NCBI GenBank assembly: GCA_000482145.1
Contig: AUXH01000268.1
Location: 1 to 25,104 of the forward strand
Reading direction: 5' to 3'
Source of the DNA: Strigomonas culicis
Lineage: Eukaryota; Euglenozoa; Kinetoplastea; Trypanosomatida; Trypanosomatidae
DNA length: 25,104 nucleotides
Part shown: piece by piece, positions 1-7,486 of the stretch
Position numbering within the stretch: position 1 is the first letter of the stretch
Layout: every line of letters begins with the position of its first letter
Position numbers and translations under genes: made by a program
Notes under the pieces: generated by a model
Databases searched by the model: none
The model's input: only the letters and a program-made list of their open reading frames with translations
What the model was told of the DNA's origin: nothing

Positions 1-474
1 GAAGCAGGCACCACCACCAGCGCGGCGCTGGCCGCCCTTGGGGCACTCGCGGGACATGTGGCCCTCCTCGCCGCAGTTGAAGCAGGCGCCGCCGCCACCG
101 CCGCCGCGCTGGTCGCGTCCGCGCTTCATGCCGCCGCCGCCGCGCTTGCTAGGGCAGTCGCGGGACATGTGACCCGTCTCGCCGCAGTTGTAGCACTCCA
201 TGTTGCCGGCCGCGCCCGCCTTCGCCTGGTTGGGGCACTCGCGGCTGAAGTGACCGGACTCGCCGCACTTGAAGCACGAGCTGTTGCCCTGCGCCCCCTT
301 CGTGCTCGCGTTCGGGCACTCGCGCGCGTAGTGACCGTCCTCGCCGCAGTTGCGGCAGCCGTTGCCGGAGCTCGCCTTGGGCGCCTGCTCCTCCTTCTGG
401 ACCTCGACCTCCTCCGTCTCCTCCTTGCGGCTGCGCTTCACGACGTGCTCAGAGTCAGAGTCAGAAGACGACAT
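1..474 (-). CDS. CCHC zinc-knuckle nucleic-acid-binding protein, HEXBP/UMSBP type (3' end cut off by the window)
   Basis: The ATG is at 472-474 and the frame runs open to base 1, giving 158 residues. An acidic/basic Ser-Asp-Glu-Lys leader (about residues 1-38) is followed by four complete CX2CX4HX4C knuckles (C40-C53, C67-C80, C94-C107, C131-C144) and the first Cys of a fifth (C157). Linkers are Gly/Arg rich, including an RGG-like stretch at about 111-129. The knuckle spacing and motifs such as CRNCGEDGHYARECP match the kinetoplastid hexamer-binding and minicircle-sequence-binding family, which binds single-stranded DNA or RNA. Known full-length relatives carry about five to nine knuckles, so more repeats probably lie beyond the left edge. 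Whether this copy acts in the nucleus, cytoplasm or mitochondrion cannot be seen; no clear mitochondrial presequence is present. The family is sure, the exact orthologue is not. Confidence 0.9.
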   Translation of the reverse strand, partial: MSSSDSDSEHVVKRSRKEETEEVEVQKEEQAPKASSGNGCRNCGEDGHYARECPNASTKGAQGNSSCFKCGESGHFSRECPNQAKAGAAGNMECYNCGETGHMSRDCPSKRGGGGMKRGRDQRGGGGGGACFNCGEEGHMSRECPKGGQRRAGGGACF

Positions 475-1056
475 GGTGGATGTGATAAAATTTTACTTAA
501 TAAAGTATAATATAAAATTTTAAATGCTTGTAGCGTAGAAAGTTTGGGTGCAAGTGACTTGTGAAAACCAAAGTATTCTTGTTTTTTTTTTTCAGAAGAC
601 GGAAAGGGGAGAAGGTGTGGAGAGGAAACGGAAACGCATAGACGAAAAATGAAGGCGTTCACAACCACAAACCGTAGCAAAGAAAAAGAGGCGCAAAAAG
701 ACGCGTCAAATCATGTTCTCGCACTCTTCCACATACTACTGATCAACGTTTTTTTTTTTTCTTTGAATCCATCTGACAAAACACCTTCTAAAATATGAGA
801 GAGGAATCAATGAACAAATCAAATCAACAACCACACCAACAAAACTTGACATACAGCTATTAGGAAAACAAGAAACTAAACCGTATGTATCTGAAGTTGA
901 AAAACGAAGAGAGATCTCATGTCACGCGGACGTCAATCAGCTTTATTCAGACAATTCGGCTTAACGTAATAAAGAACGCTAGACGAGGTGGCCACAACGG
1001 GGGAGCCGCGCGATACTCTCCTCTGTCTCTATACTGTACCCCTCACACACGCTGTC
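475..1056. other. Spacer between the beta5 and zinc-knuckle genes
   Basis: This 582-base A/T-rich spacer has no credible gene. The transcript (minus) strand holds the predicted splice-acceptor region of the zinc-knuckle gene near 578-630. The remainder is presumably 3' untranslated sequence of the proteasome gene. The minus strand has no ATG from 475 to 636, consistent with a leader of about 100 bases. Confidence 0.6.
578..630 (-). promoter_or_regulatory. Predicted trans-splice acceptor for the zinc-knuckle gene
   Basis: On the minus strand a long pyrimidine run (about 594-629) is followed by a first AG at 579-578, giving a leader of about 103 bases. No ATG lies between this AG and the start codon. 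Predicted from sequence pattern only. Confidence 0.45.
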
Positions 1057-1983
1057 TTACTGAGAGCCCGGGAAGTAGCGCGCGAAGAGGTCGGTCTGGT
1101 TGTCGCGGCTGATCTGCGTCCAGCCCTTCGGGTGCACGTGGTACACGGTGACGATACCACCGGAGGCACCGTCGCGGTACGTGGCGTGGAAGATGGAGCG
1201 CCGCGCGAGGTCGCACGCCTCCTCCACAGTCAGGTCCTTGCGGTAGCCGGCGTCGAGCACACCGTAGGCGTAGATGGAGCCGGAGCCGACGCTGAAGAGG
1301 TCCTGCTTCACGCGCGAGCCCTTGTCGTCCACGTAGTAGAGGGAGGGGCCGAACTGGTCCCACCCCGCCACCATGGTGCCCATGGAGAGGCCGTGGTTGC
1401 GGTAGCTATACGTGATGTTAGCCAGGATCTTGCTCGCCGCGGCGACGGTGATGCGGCTGCCGTTGCGCAGCTCCCACAGGCGGCACTCCATCCCCAGCAC
1501 CCGCTCCCAGTACTGGCAGTCCGCCGCGCCGCCAGCCATCGTGCCCAGTAGGTAGTCGTTGATCTCGAGCACCTTCATCACCGTCTGCGACGCAATGTAC
1601 TGCCCGGTCGACGCGCGCGAGTCGACCGCGATGATGATGCCGCCGTTGAAGTGCATGCCGAGCGTGGTCGTACCCTTCTTGAGGTCTAGCTTCGGGATCG
1701 CGCGCGGAACGGGGCACTGCAGCGCCAGCTTCCAGCAGCGGCCGTCCTCGTGCACGCGCGCGCTCGTGTCGAGCGGGTCGCCGGTCAGCAGCTCGCCGGT
1801 GCTCGGCATCACGCGCATGTCGTCGCGGTCGTGCGACACCTGCGGCTGGCGGCGGTAGCTCATGAGGCTCAGCGCGTCCTCGTCGCGGCTCGTGTCCAGG
1901 CCATGGTAGGTGAAGGGGCCGACGTGGGGGCAGTCGTCCATCGCGAAGGACGAGCGCATGACAGAGTCAAAGTCGGTGAACAT
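1057..1983 (-). CDS. PSMB5: 20S proteasome subunit beta5 (chymotrypsin-like catalytic subunit precursor)
   Basis: The 308-residue protein ends with TAA at 1057-1059. I take the ATG at 1981-1983; nine more in-frame codons upstream begin only with TTG. A 104-residue propeptide ends at the KKG/TTTLG junction, where self-cleavage exposes the nucleophile Thr105 (mature Thr1). The other catalytic residues are in register: Asp121 (mature Asp17) and Lys137 (mature Lys33). Met149 (mature Met45) and Cys156 (mature Cys52) are typical of beta5, and the [13 protein letters not shown] segment is a beta5 hallmark separating it from beta1 and beta2. The enzyme cuts after hydrophobic residues inside the 20S core. 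The propeptide is long, as in other beta5 precursors. Neighbours are unrelated in function, as is usual in a polycistronic array. Nothing suggests truncation or inactivation. Confidence 0.97.
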   Translation of the reverse strand: MFTDFDSVMRSSFAMDDCPHVGPFTYHGLDTSRDEDALSLMSYRRQPQVSHDRDDMRVMPSTGELLTGDPLDTSARVHEDGRCWKLALQCPVPRAIPKLDLKKGTTTLGMHFNGGIIIAVDSRASTGQYIASQTVMKVLEINDYLLGTMAGGAADCQYWERVLGMECRLWELRNGSRITVAAASKILANITYSYRNHGLSMGTMVAGWDQFGPSLYYVDDKGSRVKQDLFSVGSGSIYAYGVLDAGYRKDLTVEEACDLARRSIFHATYRDGASGGIVTVYHVHPKGWTQISRDNQTDLFARYFPGSQ

Positions 1984-2068
1984 GGCTGGAGCGAGAAGGG
2001 GGACGGACAATAAATGTATAAAGTCTAAGAAAACAAATAGTTATAAAGGAGTGTGAGTGTCAAGCGCA

Positions 2069-2121
2069 CTACATGCGAGGAAACAGAAGAGTGGATGAGA
2101 TAGAGAGAGAGAGAGAGAGTA
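2069..2121 (-). promoter_or_regulatory. Predicted trans-splice acceptor for proteasome beta5
   Basis: The minus strand has a pyrimidine tract including (CT)n (2075-2120) and a first AG at 2070-2069, giving an 85-base leader. A second AG after TTTTCTT lies at 2026-2025. The nearest upstream ATG on this strand (2072-2074) sits just outside the first AG, so the predicted leader is ATG-free. Confidence 0.45.
2101..2119. repeat. (GA)n simple repeat
   Basis: About nine GA units. On the transcript strand it reads (CT)n and forms part of the pyrimidine tract of the beta5 acceptor, so it is probably functional rather than incidental. Confidence 0.8.
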
Positions 2122-2339
2122 AAAGACAATATAATAAGAGAAGAGTGGTTACCGATTCTACACAGTTTACAAACACAGTACACACTCTCCGTTAGCCTTT
2201 TTTGTGCTGATGTTGCTGTTATTTTAAACGACTTAATCGTACAAGTACAGGTGTTAGTAACCGAGACCGTACATAGACGGATGTGTGAAGGAAGCGGCCC
2301 ATCTGGCGCCGACGCAGCGCGTGTGCGCGTTGGTGGTGC

Positions 2340-4529
2340 TCACGCCAAGTGGTCCGCCGTGGTGATGTCCTCAAGGATGGTGTCGTCATACGACCAGCCG
2401 CCGAGATCGATACTCCCGCTCGCGTAGTCCGCCGGCAGCGGCTCGTCGTCCACCTCCGGCCGGCGTGCGAGCAGCGTGGCCCGCTCCTCCGCCGCGGCGG
2501 ACAGCTCCTGCGACTCGAAGGCCAGCGCGCCCTGCACCTCCTCGTACGTGAAGTTGTCCAGCTCCTCGAGCTCGGCCGGGGTCAGCTCGCGGTAGCGCGC
2601 GAGGCGCCGCAGCCGCGACATGCGCTGCCGCCGGAAGAAGGGCCAGTCCCGCTCCACAAAGGTCTTCCAGGCGAGGCCCAGGTGGTCGCTGTACGCCGGC
2701 GGCACGGTCACCTCGCGCACGGAGCCGACCGCCAGCGTGCCCAGCGCGAAGGGGCCGAAGGAGATGCGGCCGCCGCGCTCCACGCGCCGCCCAATGTGCT
2801 GCAGCAGGTGCGCGACCGGCATCGTGTCGCCGCGCAGCTTCACCTTCAGCGAGAAGCGGGACTTGGCGGAGGGGTTCACGATGAACTCCACCCCCTTGTA
2901 CTGCTTCCCGTTGATGTTGATCCCCTCCGTGTTGAAGCGGTGCGCCAGCACGGGGTCAACGGCCGGCCGTACGCGCAGCAGGTAGGTGCGCTGAATCTGG
3001 TTGGCCGGGTTCTCGAGGAACTGGCTCAGCTCGCCGTCGTTCGTCAGCATGAGAATACCGTGCGCCCGCATCGGCAGCGACCCGACGGGGATGAGGTGGT
3101 CCATGCCGAGGATGCGCGCGTGGCGGGTGATGAGGGTGCGGCCCATCGTGTCGTTACGCGACACAATCACATTGGCGGGTTTGTGGTACATCCACAGCCG
3201 CGGTGGCGCGAAGCGCAGGCGCGACTGGTGCCCCGACACGTGGATGTCGTCCTCCGCGCGCACGAGCTGGAACGGGTTGCGCTCCACGACGTTGTTCACG
3301 CGCACCTGCCCGCTCGCAATCACCACGAGCGCCTCGCGGCGGCTGCAGAACCCGGCGCGCGGCAGGGTCCGCAGCAGGTACACGCTGCCGTCCTCCTCCG
3401 GCGGCGCGCGCGCCGCGTCGCGCCGGAGCGGGTCGTACCGCTCGCCGGCCGGGTCCGCCGCATTGCCCGGCACGTAGCTATCCGCGGTGCGCAGCACCTC
3501 CTGCGCGCGCTGGCGGCCCGCCGCGCTCGCCCCGTCGCGCAGCACCGCCGGCAGCGCCGCGGGGGACGGGCCGTCGCCGGCGGCCGCGTCGGGTGGCGGG
3601 TCGTCCCAGTCCGCCAGGGTGTAGGGCGACTGCCTCACTGGGCGCCCCGCGTCCTTCTGCGCCAGGGTCAGGAGCGCCTGCTGCCTGGCCTCTATGGGCA
3701 GCAGCGGCGCGGCACCGGCCGGCCGCGCGGCGAGCGGCAGCCGCCGCGGCATGAAGGTGTCGCTGCGCTCCTGCCGCAGCGCCTCCGCCTTCAGCTCCAT
3801 GAGCCGCTCGTGCAGCATGTCTGTCAGCTGCACCGGCGTGTCGCCGTACTCGGGACGCACGCCCTCCTCCGCGTTGCGCACCTCGACGGTGGGGTCCGCC
3901 GGCGCCTGGTTGCTCTCCTCCGCGAGCGCCATGCCGTGCAGGGCAGGGTCGCCGCCGGTGAGCCGCAGCACGTCGGGCGACAGGCGGCTGCGGCGCGACG
4001 GCAGCGGGCTCCGCGCGGCGCGCGCGCGGTCGGCGAGGCTGCCGCGGATGTCCAGGCCGCCCTCGTCGAAGAAGGAGGGCACCGCCCCCGCGCGCTGCTC
4101 CGCGGTGAGCTTGTGCGCCGGCCGGATGCCGTCCACGTTGAGCTCGTGCGTCACGTCGTGCCAGTGGCGCCGGTCACGCTCGGCCGCGACGTGGGGGTCG
4201 CGCGGGGCCGCCTTGAGGTGCGAGATCGCCGCCGGGAAGTGGCGCTCGACGTCCATGTGGAGGGCCGCCTCGTGGCGGTCGAGCGAGCGCGGCAGGCGCG
4301 CGGGCCCCTCTCCGCCGCCGGGGCGGGCACCCGCGCGGCGCCTCTGGTGGGCATGCGGCTTGCGAGCACCTCGAGAGCGTGATGATGGGGCACGGCGCTG
4401 ACGTGCGGGATCTTCGGGGGGCGGCGGGCCGCCCGCCGCGGAGGAGGAGCCGTGCCGCCGCGACCAGCTGTGAACGGCACACAGACCAAGTGGCACAACA
4501 GCGAGGAAGGGGCGTAGAGGCCGCTTCAT
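2340..4529 (-). CDS. S4-domain, RsuA/RluB-type pseudouridine-synthase-like protein, probably mitochondrial and probably catalytically inactive
   Basis: The protein has 729 residues, with ATG at 4527-4529 and TGA at 2340-2342. The N-terminus is basic and hydrophobic (MKRPLRPFLAVVPLGLC...), resembling a mitochondrial presequence. Residues about 25-380 are Arg/Ala/Pro rich and probably disordered. An S4-like RNA-binding segment follows at about 384-430 (LPRAGFCSRREAL, then GQVRVNN). The synthase core spans about 440-610: YHKPANVIVS, then PVGSLPMRAHGILMLTNDG, RTYLLRV, and a C-terminal FGPFALGTLAVGSVREV block typical of the RsuA/RluB/RluE/RluF family. The family's GRLD motif reads GSLP, so Pro486 stands where the catalytic Asp belongs. 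The later Arg-rich RNRQVRRM-type motif is also lost (MPVAHLLQ, 570-577). An acidic extension of about 120 residues ends the protein. Active members isomerise uridine in rRNA. This one looks like an RNA-binding pseudoenzyme, perhaps a mitoribosome assembly factor; that role is inferred. Confidence 0.8.
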   Translation of the reverse strand: MKRPLRPFLAVVPLGLCAVHSWSRRHGSSSAAGGPPPPEDPARQRRAPSSRSRGARKPHAHQRRRAGARPGGGEGPARLPRSLDRHEAALHMDVERHFPAAISHLKAAPRDPHVAAERDRRHWHDVTHELNVDGIRPAHKLTAEQRAGAVPSFFDEGGLDIRGSLADRARAARSPLPSRRSRLSPDVLRLTGGDPALHGMALAEESNQAPADPTVEVRNAEEGVRPEYGDTPVQLTDMLHERLMELKAEALRQERSDTFMPRRLPLAARPAGAAPLLPIEARQQALLTLAQKDAGRPVRQSPYTLADWDDPPPDAAAGDGPSPAALPAVLRDGASAAGRQRAQEVLRTADSYVPGNAADPAGERYDPLRRDAARAPPEEDGSVYLLRTLPRAGFCSRREALVVIASGQVRVNNVVERNPFQLVRAEDDIHVSGHQSRLRFAPPRLWMYHKPANVIVSRNDTMGRTLITRHARILGMDHLIPVGSLPMRAHGILMLTNDGELSQFLENPANQIQRTYLLRVRPAVDPVLAHRFNTEGININGKQYKGVEFIVNPSAKSRFSLKVKLRGDTMPVAHLLQHIGRRVERGGRISFGPFALGTLAVGSVREVTVPPAYSDHLGLAWKTFVERDWPFFRRQRMSRLRRLARYRELTPAELEELDNFTYEEVQGALAFESQELSAAAEERATLLARRPEVDDEPLPADYASGSIDLGGWSYDDTILEDITTADHLA

Positions 4530-4567
4530 GGCCGGAGGCGCTGCTAAAAGGATGGACTACTGTTTTC

Positions 4568-4629
4568 CTACAACAACAGTGGATGAGGGGAAGAGAGCGA
4601 AACGGGAAGGAGAACAGGGAAGAGGAACG
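4568..4629 (-). promoter_or_regulatory. Predicted trans-splice acceptor for the pseudouridine-synthase-like gene
   Basis: The minus strand shows a strong pyrimidine run (4581-4629) followed by TGTTGTTGTAG, with AG at 4569-4568. This gives a leader of 38 bases without an ATG. The whole spacer is only 261 bases. Confidence 0.5.
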
Positions 4630-4790
4630 TATGTGTGGAAACAACACATCTCAGCAACTCGCCAATCGTGAGGTCTCTTTCACTCTCTTTCCATACATGA
4701 AAATAAAGCAAAGGAAAGTAGCAATAAAACAATAACAAAAACTGTACACGCTAGCGTTTACAACAACCGCAAAGGGGCTTTCGCCTTCGC

Positions 4791-6260
4791 CTAGTACATG
4801 ATCGTGTGACACAGATGGTGCTCGCAGCCCTTTAAGGAGCGCCCCGTCATCCACAAGATGTGGTCTAGCAGCCCATACGCCCGATCGGTGGTGATCAAAT
4901 CCGTGCTGCCGTCGCGGCTCAGAAGGGCATTGTGTGTGGCTGCGATCTTGGCGGCCAGAAGTTCTGCCGCCACCAACGTCGCGACGCGAATGCTGACCTC
5001 CTCGGTGGACCCAGGCGCGAGGAGCCGCCGCGTGTCGACCAGACGGCTCAGTGCCTCATCGTACTGCAGCACGCCCGCCGCGCGAAGCAGCTTGGGGATC
5101 TGGTAGTCACAGCAGATGGACAGACGATCCCCGTCCTCGAAGAGTGGAGACGGGCCGCCGCCCTGCGTGCCGGACGCTGCCCGTCGCCGCTCCAGCCACG
5201 GGGACGGCAGCGGCGTGGGCGCGGCGTGCGGCTGCGCCCACAGGACCGGCAGCGCCTCCTGCAGGCACAAGGCGGTCAGCTGGCTGAGCTTCAGCATGGG
5301 CACGGGCGCCACCGGCGCGCCGCGCCCGTCCGCATCGCGGCCCGCGGCGGCAGGGGCCAGGGCCGCAACGTCGCGATAGCGGTAGTGCAGCTCCAGCAGG
5401 GAGGGGATCAGCGGCCGCTGCGACGGGGTGCGGTCGGGCGGGGCGAACAGCCTGCCCTCGCACGCGCCGAGCAGGTGGTGGAAGGTGGTGCCCGTCGCCC
5501 GGAGCGTCGCCGTGAGCGACAGCAGCAGCTGGATGCGCGCCTCCGTCGCCGGCATCCACAGCGGCGTCTGCGCGTCCACCTCGCAGCCGAGGAAGCAGGG
5601 CGTGAGCGCCCGCCGCACCGCCTCAACGGACGGATACGCGGGCGCCAAGTGGAACCGCTCCTCCACCCCTGTGAAGCACAGCCGCGTCGCCGGCGTGTCG
5701 GGGGTGGGCGAGAGAAACTGCGCGAGGTAGTCCGGGTCGTACCAATGGATTTGGTGCTCCTCCACGGCGCGCTTTAGCAGCAGCATCATGGCGGCGGAGC
5801 CGCGCACCAGCGTGGGTGCGGCCGCCGGCTGGTCCTCGAGAAGGCGGCCGTCCACGTCGTCTTCGCGCTTCACGCGCGCGTAGAAGCCGGTGAAGCCCTC
5901 CACCACATCGCCCACCGCCGTGTCCGCCAGCGGCACCTGCGCCCAGTGCTGGAAGTCAATGGCGACGAGCATGCAGAGGTACGTGACCACGACCGCCTCG
6001 CTGTGGCGCAGCGAGGCGGGCACGCTGTCGAGCCAGTGGGAGTGCACAGCCGTGCCATGCGGCGCCGTGCAGCTCGTCTCCCGTTGCTCTTTCAGCAGCC
6101 GCATCGCTTCACACATGATGCTTTGCAGAACCGGGTTCGCGTCGGGTCCCTCGTTCAGGTGCTCTGTATTTACGTGAATGTGTGGAAAGCGGAGCTCTGG
6201 CGTCTGCTGCAAGTTGGGAAAATGCTGTGCCACACTGTCACGGACCGAGCCGGATAACAT
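4791..6260 (-). CDS. QNG1: Queuosine salvage protein (DUF2419 / QNG1 family)
   Basis: The protein has 489 residues, with TAG at 4791-4793. The only ATG at the 5' end of the frame is 6258-6260; the frame extends to 6338 but without an ATG. Family landmarks appear in order: the VAIDFQHW segment (99-106, matching the family's NF-x-x-W), a helical MLLLKRAVEEHQI stretch and WYDPDYL (158-179), LLELHYRYRDVAAL (288-301), LKLSQLTALCLQEALPVLW (323-341), and the diagnostic SICCDYQIPKLLRAAGVLQY (381-400), then EEVSIRVAT (420-428). Family members hydrolyse queuosine nucleotide or nucleoside to release queuine, which tRNA-guanine transglycosylase inserts at position 34 of GUN-anticodon tRNAs. Ala/Pro-rich insertions at about 302-320 and 344-373 make it longer than the human protein. 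No targeting signal is evident. Family assignment is firm; activity is inferred from it. Confidence 0.88.
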   Translation of the reverse strand: MLSGSVRDSVAQHFPNLQQTPELRFPHIHVNTEHLNEGPDANPVLQSIMCEAMRLLKEQRETSCTAPHGTAVHSHWLDSVPASLRHSEAVVVTYLCMLVAIDFQHWAQVPLADTAVGDVVEGFTGFYARVKREDDVDGRLLEDQPAAAPTLVRGSAAMMLLLKRAVEEHQIHWYDPDYLAQFLSPTPDTPATRLCFTGVEERFHLAPAYPSVEAVRRALTPCFLGCEVDAQTPLWMPATEARIQLLLSLTATLRATGTTFHHLLGACEGRLFAPPDRTPSQRPLIPSLLELHYRYRDVAALAPAAAGRDADGRGAPVAPVPMLKLSQLTALCLQEALPVLWAQPHAAPTPLPSPWLERRRAASGTQGGGPSPLFEDGDRLSICCDYQIPKLLRAAGVLQYDEALSRLVDTRRLLAPGSTEEVSIRVATLVAAELLAAKIAATHNALLSRDGSTDLITTDRAYGLLDHILWMTGRSLKGCEHHLCHTIMY

Positions 6261-6287
6261 GGTATACGTTCCCCTTCTACTACTTTT

Positions 6288-6320
6288 CTTTAAAAGGAAA
6301 CGAAAGAGAAAAGGCAAGGA
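6288..6320 (-). promoter_or_regulatory. Predicted trans-splice acceptor for the queuosine-salvage gene
   Basis: The minus strand reads a T/C tract (6292-6320), then AAAG with AG at 6289-6288, leaving a 27-base leader. The closest upstream ATG on this strand (6322-6324) lies outside the predicted leader. Confidence 0.45.
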
Positions 6321-6442
6321 GCATACATTGGAAAGCAAAAGAGTAGTAAATCAAATAGTACATCGTGAGCCAAAACACAAGCGAGGAAAGGGAAAAAAAT
6401 AAAAAAACAGTTTTATGAAGAAAAAAAATGTGACTTCTGTAA

Positions 6443-6463
6443 GTGTGTGTGTGTGTGTGTGTG
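6443..6463. repeat. (GT)n microsatellite
   Basis: About ten GT units on the plus strand, reading (AC)n in the transcript downstream of the ATP23-like gene. Confidence 0.9.
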
Positions 6464-6583
6464 GTTCTTAGTATTGTACTGCAGCAACGTATGTTAAGTA
6501 TGGGTATCATAATAAAGACACCTACAACCATACATAATACAACTACGAGAAGAACAGCAAAATGGCGAACTCAACGGTGGCAC

Positions 6584-7486
6584 TCACGACTCCTTCTTCT
6601 CGTGATTACCCCAGGTGCTGTTGGGAAATCGGACGTCTCCATAGCTGCCCATGCCGTAGATGGGGGCTGCGAATGGCTCGTAGTCGGAGTAGCACTTATC
6701 AAACACGTTCTCGATGGCCCGCTCGGAGAAGTCACGGCACAACGGGTTCGTCTCGAGCGCCGTGCGTGCCCGCCGCTGCACGCACGCGAGTCCGCCCCTC
6801 CCAAAGTCGAAGCGCCGCTTCTGCAGCTCCTCCCACACGAAGCAGTCCCCGCTGAGGCGGGCCGCGCGGATCTCGCTGCAGGCCTGGTGCATGCAGTCCA
6901 GCGGCTCGATCTTGCCGCGGCTGTCGTCGAAGGCGTGCACCAGCTCGTGGCGCAAGTTGCGCTCGACAAAGCTAAGGAGGTCTGACTGCCGCCCGAACAG
7001 GTCCCGCTTCAGATCGGGTGGCAGCGGGTCCCTCGGGTGGTACACCAGCGGTTTTGCCGCGGCGGGCGTCTCGGGCGCCTCGGACGGCTCCTTGCCGTCC
7101 TTCTCTTCGTAGTGCGCATGCTGCGCCACGTGCTCTTCGAGGAGCACCACGTCTCCCTTGTCACAGTCCGGCCGCGACCGCCGCCACAGGTAGCCCGCGT
7201 AGGCGTGTTGTCCATGCAGGAGACGCCTGTCCCTTTCCGTCGCCGTGGCGGCCGACGCCGTGTCCTTATACGTCTGCGGCACGGACGGGAGGCACTTGAT
7301 GCGCTGCCGCAGGAACGGCTTGCCTGTTATCTCCTCGATGGCCTGCAGCATGTACTGCACCGTGTCCACCTCCTCCAGCACGTACGTGACGGCAGCCTCG
7401 CAGAGGTCGTGGGGGCTGAGGCGCTCGCTAGGCCTCTCTTCATTACGGCAGTCGGATGTCTCCGCTGAAGAGCCCTTCGAAGGCAT
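6584..7486 (-). CDS. ATP23: Mitochondrial ATP23-like metalloprotease (peptidase family M76)
   Basis: The protein has 300 residues, with ATG at 7484-7486 and TGA at 6584-6586. The zinc-protease motif HELVH spans 180-184 (His180, Glu181, His184) within RHELVHAFDDSRG. It is followed by the family block CMHQACSEIRAARLSGDC (198-215) and the C-terminal CVQRRA ... NPLC (235-250) and DKCYSDYEPF (263-272). ATP23 is a mitochondrial intermembrane-space protease and chaperone; in yeast it trims ATP synthase subunit 6 and aids its assembly. This protein is longer than yeast and human ATP23 (under 250 residues), largely because of an insertion at about 67-150 between the FLRQRIKCLPS segment and the catalytic domain, including a charged Glu/Lys/Pro stretch at 126-145. 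No classical presequence is visible, as expected for a Cys-containing intermembrane-space protein. The family is clear; the substrate here is inferred. Confidence 0.92.
   Translation of the reverse strand: MPSKGSSAETSDCRNEERPSERLSPHDLCEAAVTYVLEEVDTVQYMLQAIEEITGKPFLRQRIKCLPSVPQTYKDTASAATATERDRRLLHGQHAYAGYLWRRSRPDCDKGDVVLLEEHVAQHAHYEEKDGKEPSEAPETPAAAKPLVYHPRDPLPPDLKRDLFGRQSDLLSFVERNLRHELVHAFDDSRGKIEPLDCMHQACSEIRAARLSGDCFVWEELQKRRFDFGRGGLACVQRRARTALETNPLCRDFSERAIENVFDKCYSDYEPFAAPIYGMGSYGDVRFPNSTWGNHEKKES

Larger units (their letters stand above)
1984..2339. other. Spacer between the pseudouridine-synthase-like and beta5 genes
   Basis: This 356-base spacer holds the beta5 splice-acceptor region and a (GA)n/(CT)n run. 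The first 60 bases after the upstream gene's TGA (2280-2339) stay GC-rich and coding-like, and that frame stays open to 2028 (see findings). No separate gene is supported. Confidence 0.55.
6261..6583. other. Spacer between the ATP23-like and queuosine-salvage genes
   Basis: This 323-base A/T-rich spacer contains a (GT)n microsatellite and the acceptor region of the queuosine-salvage gene. No gene is seen. Confidence 0.6.

Noticed and set aside
1..474. Regularly repeated GC-rich units that might suggest a CRISPR-like or tandem DNA array
   Set aside because: The periodicity is explained by zinc-knuckle repeats in the encoded protein; there are no identical DNA repeats with spacers.
2349..4382. 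A 677-codon open frame on the plus strand opposite the pseudouridine-synthase-like gene
   Set aside because: The translation is His/Arg/Ala/Val-rich with no domain. Long antisense frames are expected where codons have G/C in the third position, and the opposite strand carries a clear family match.
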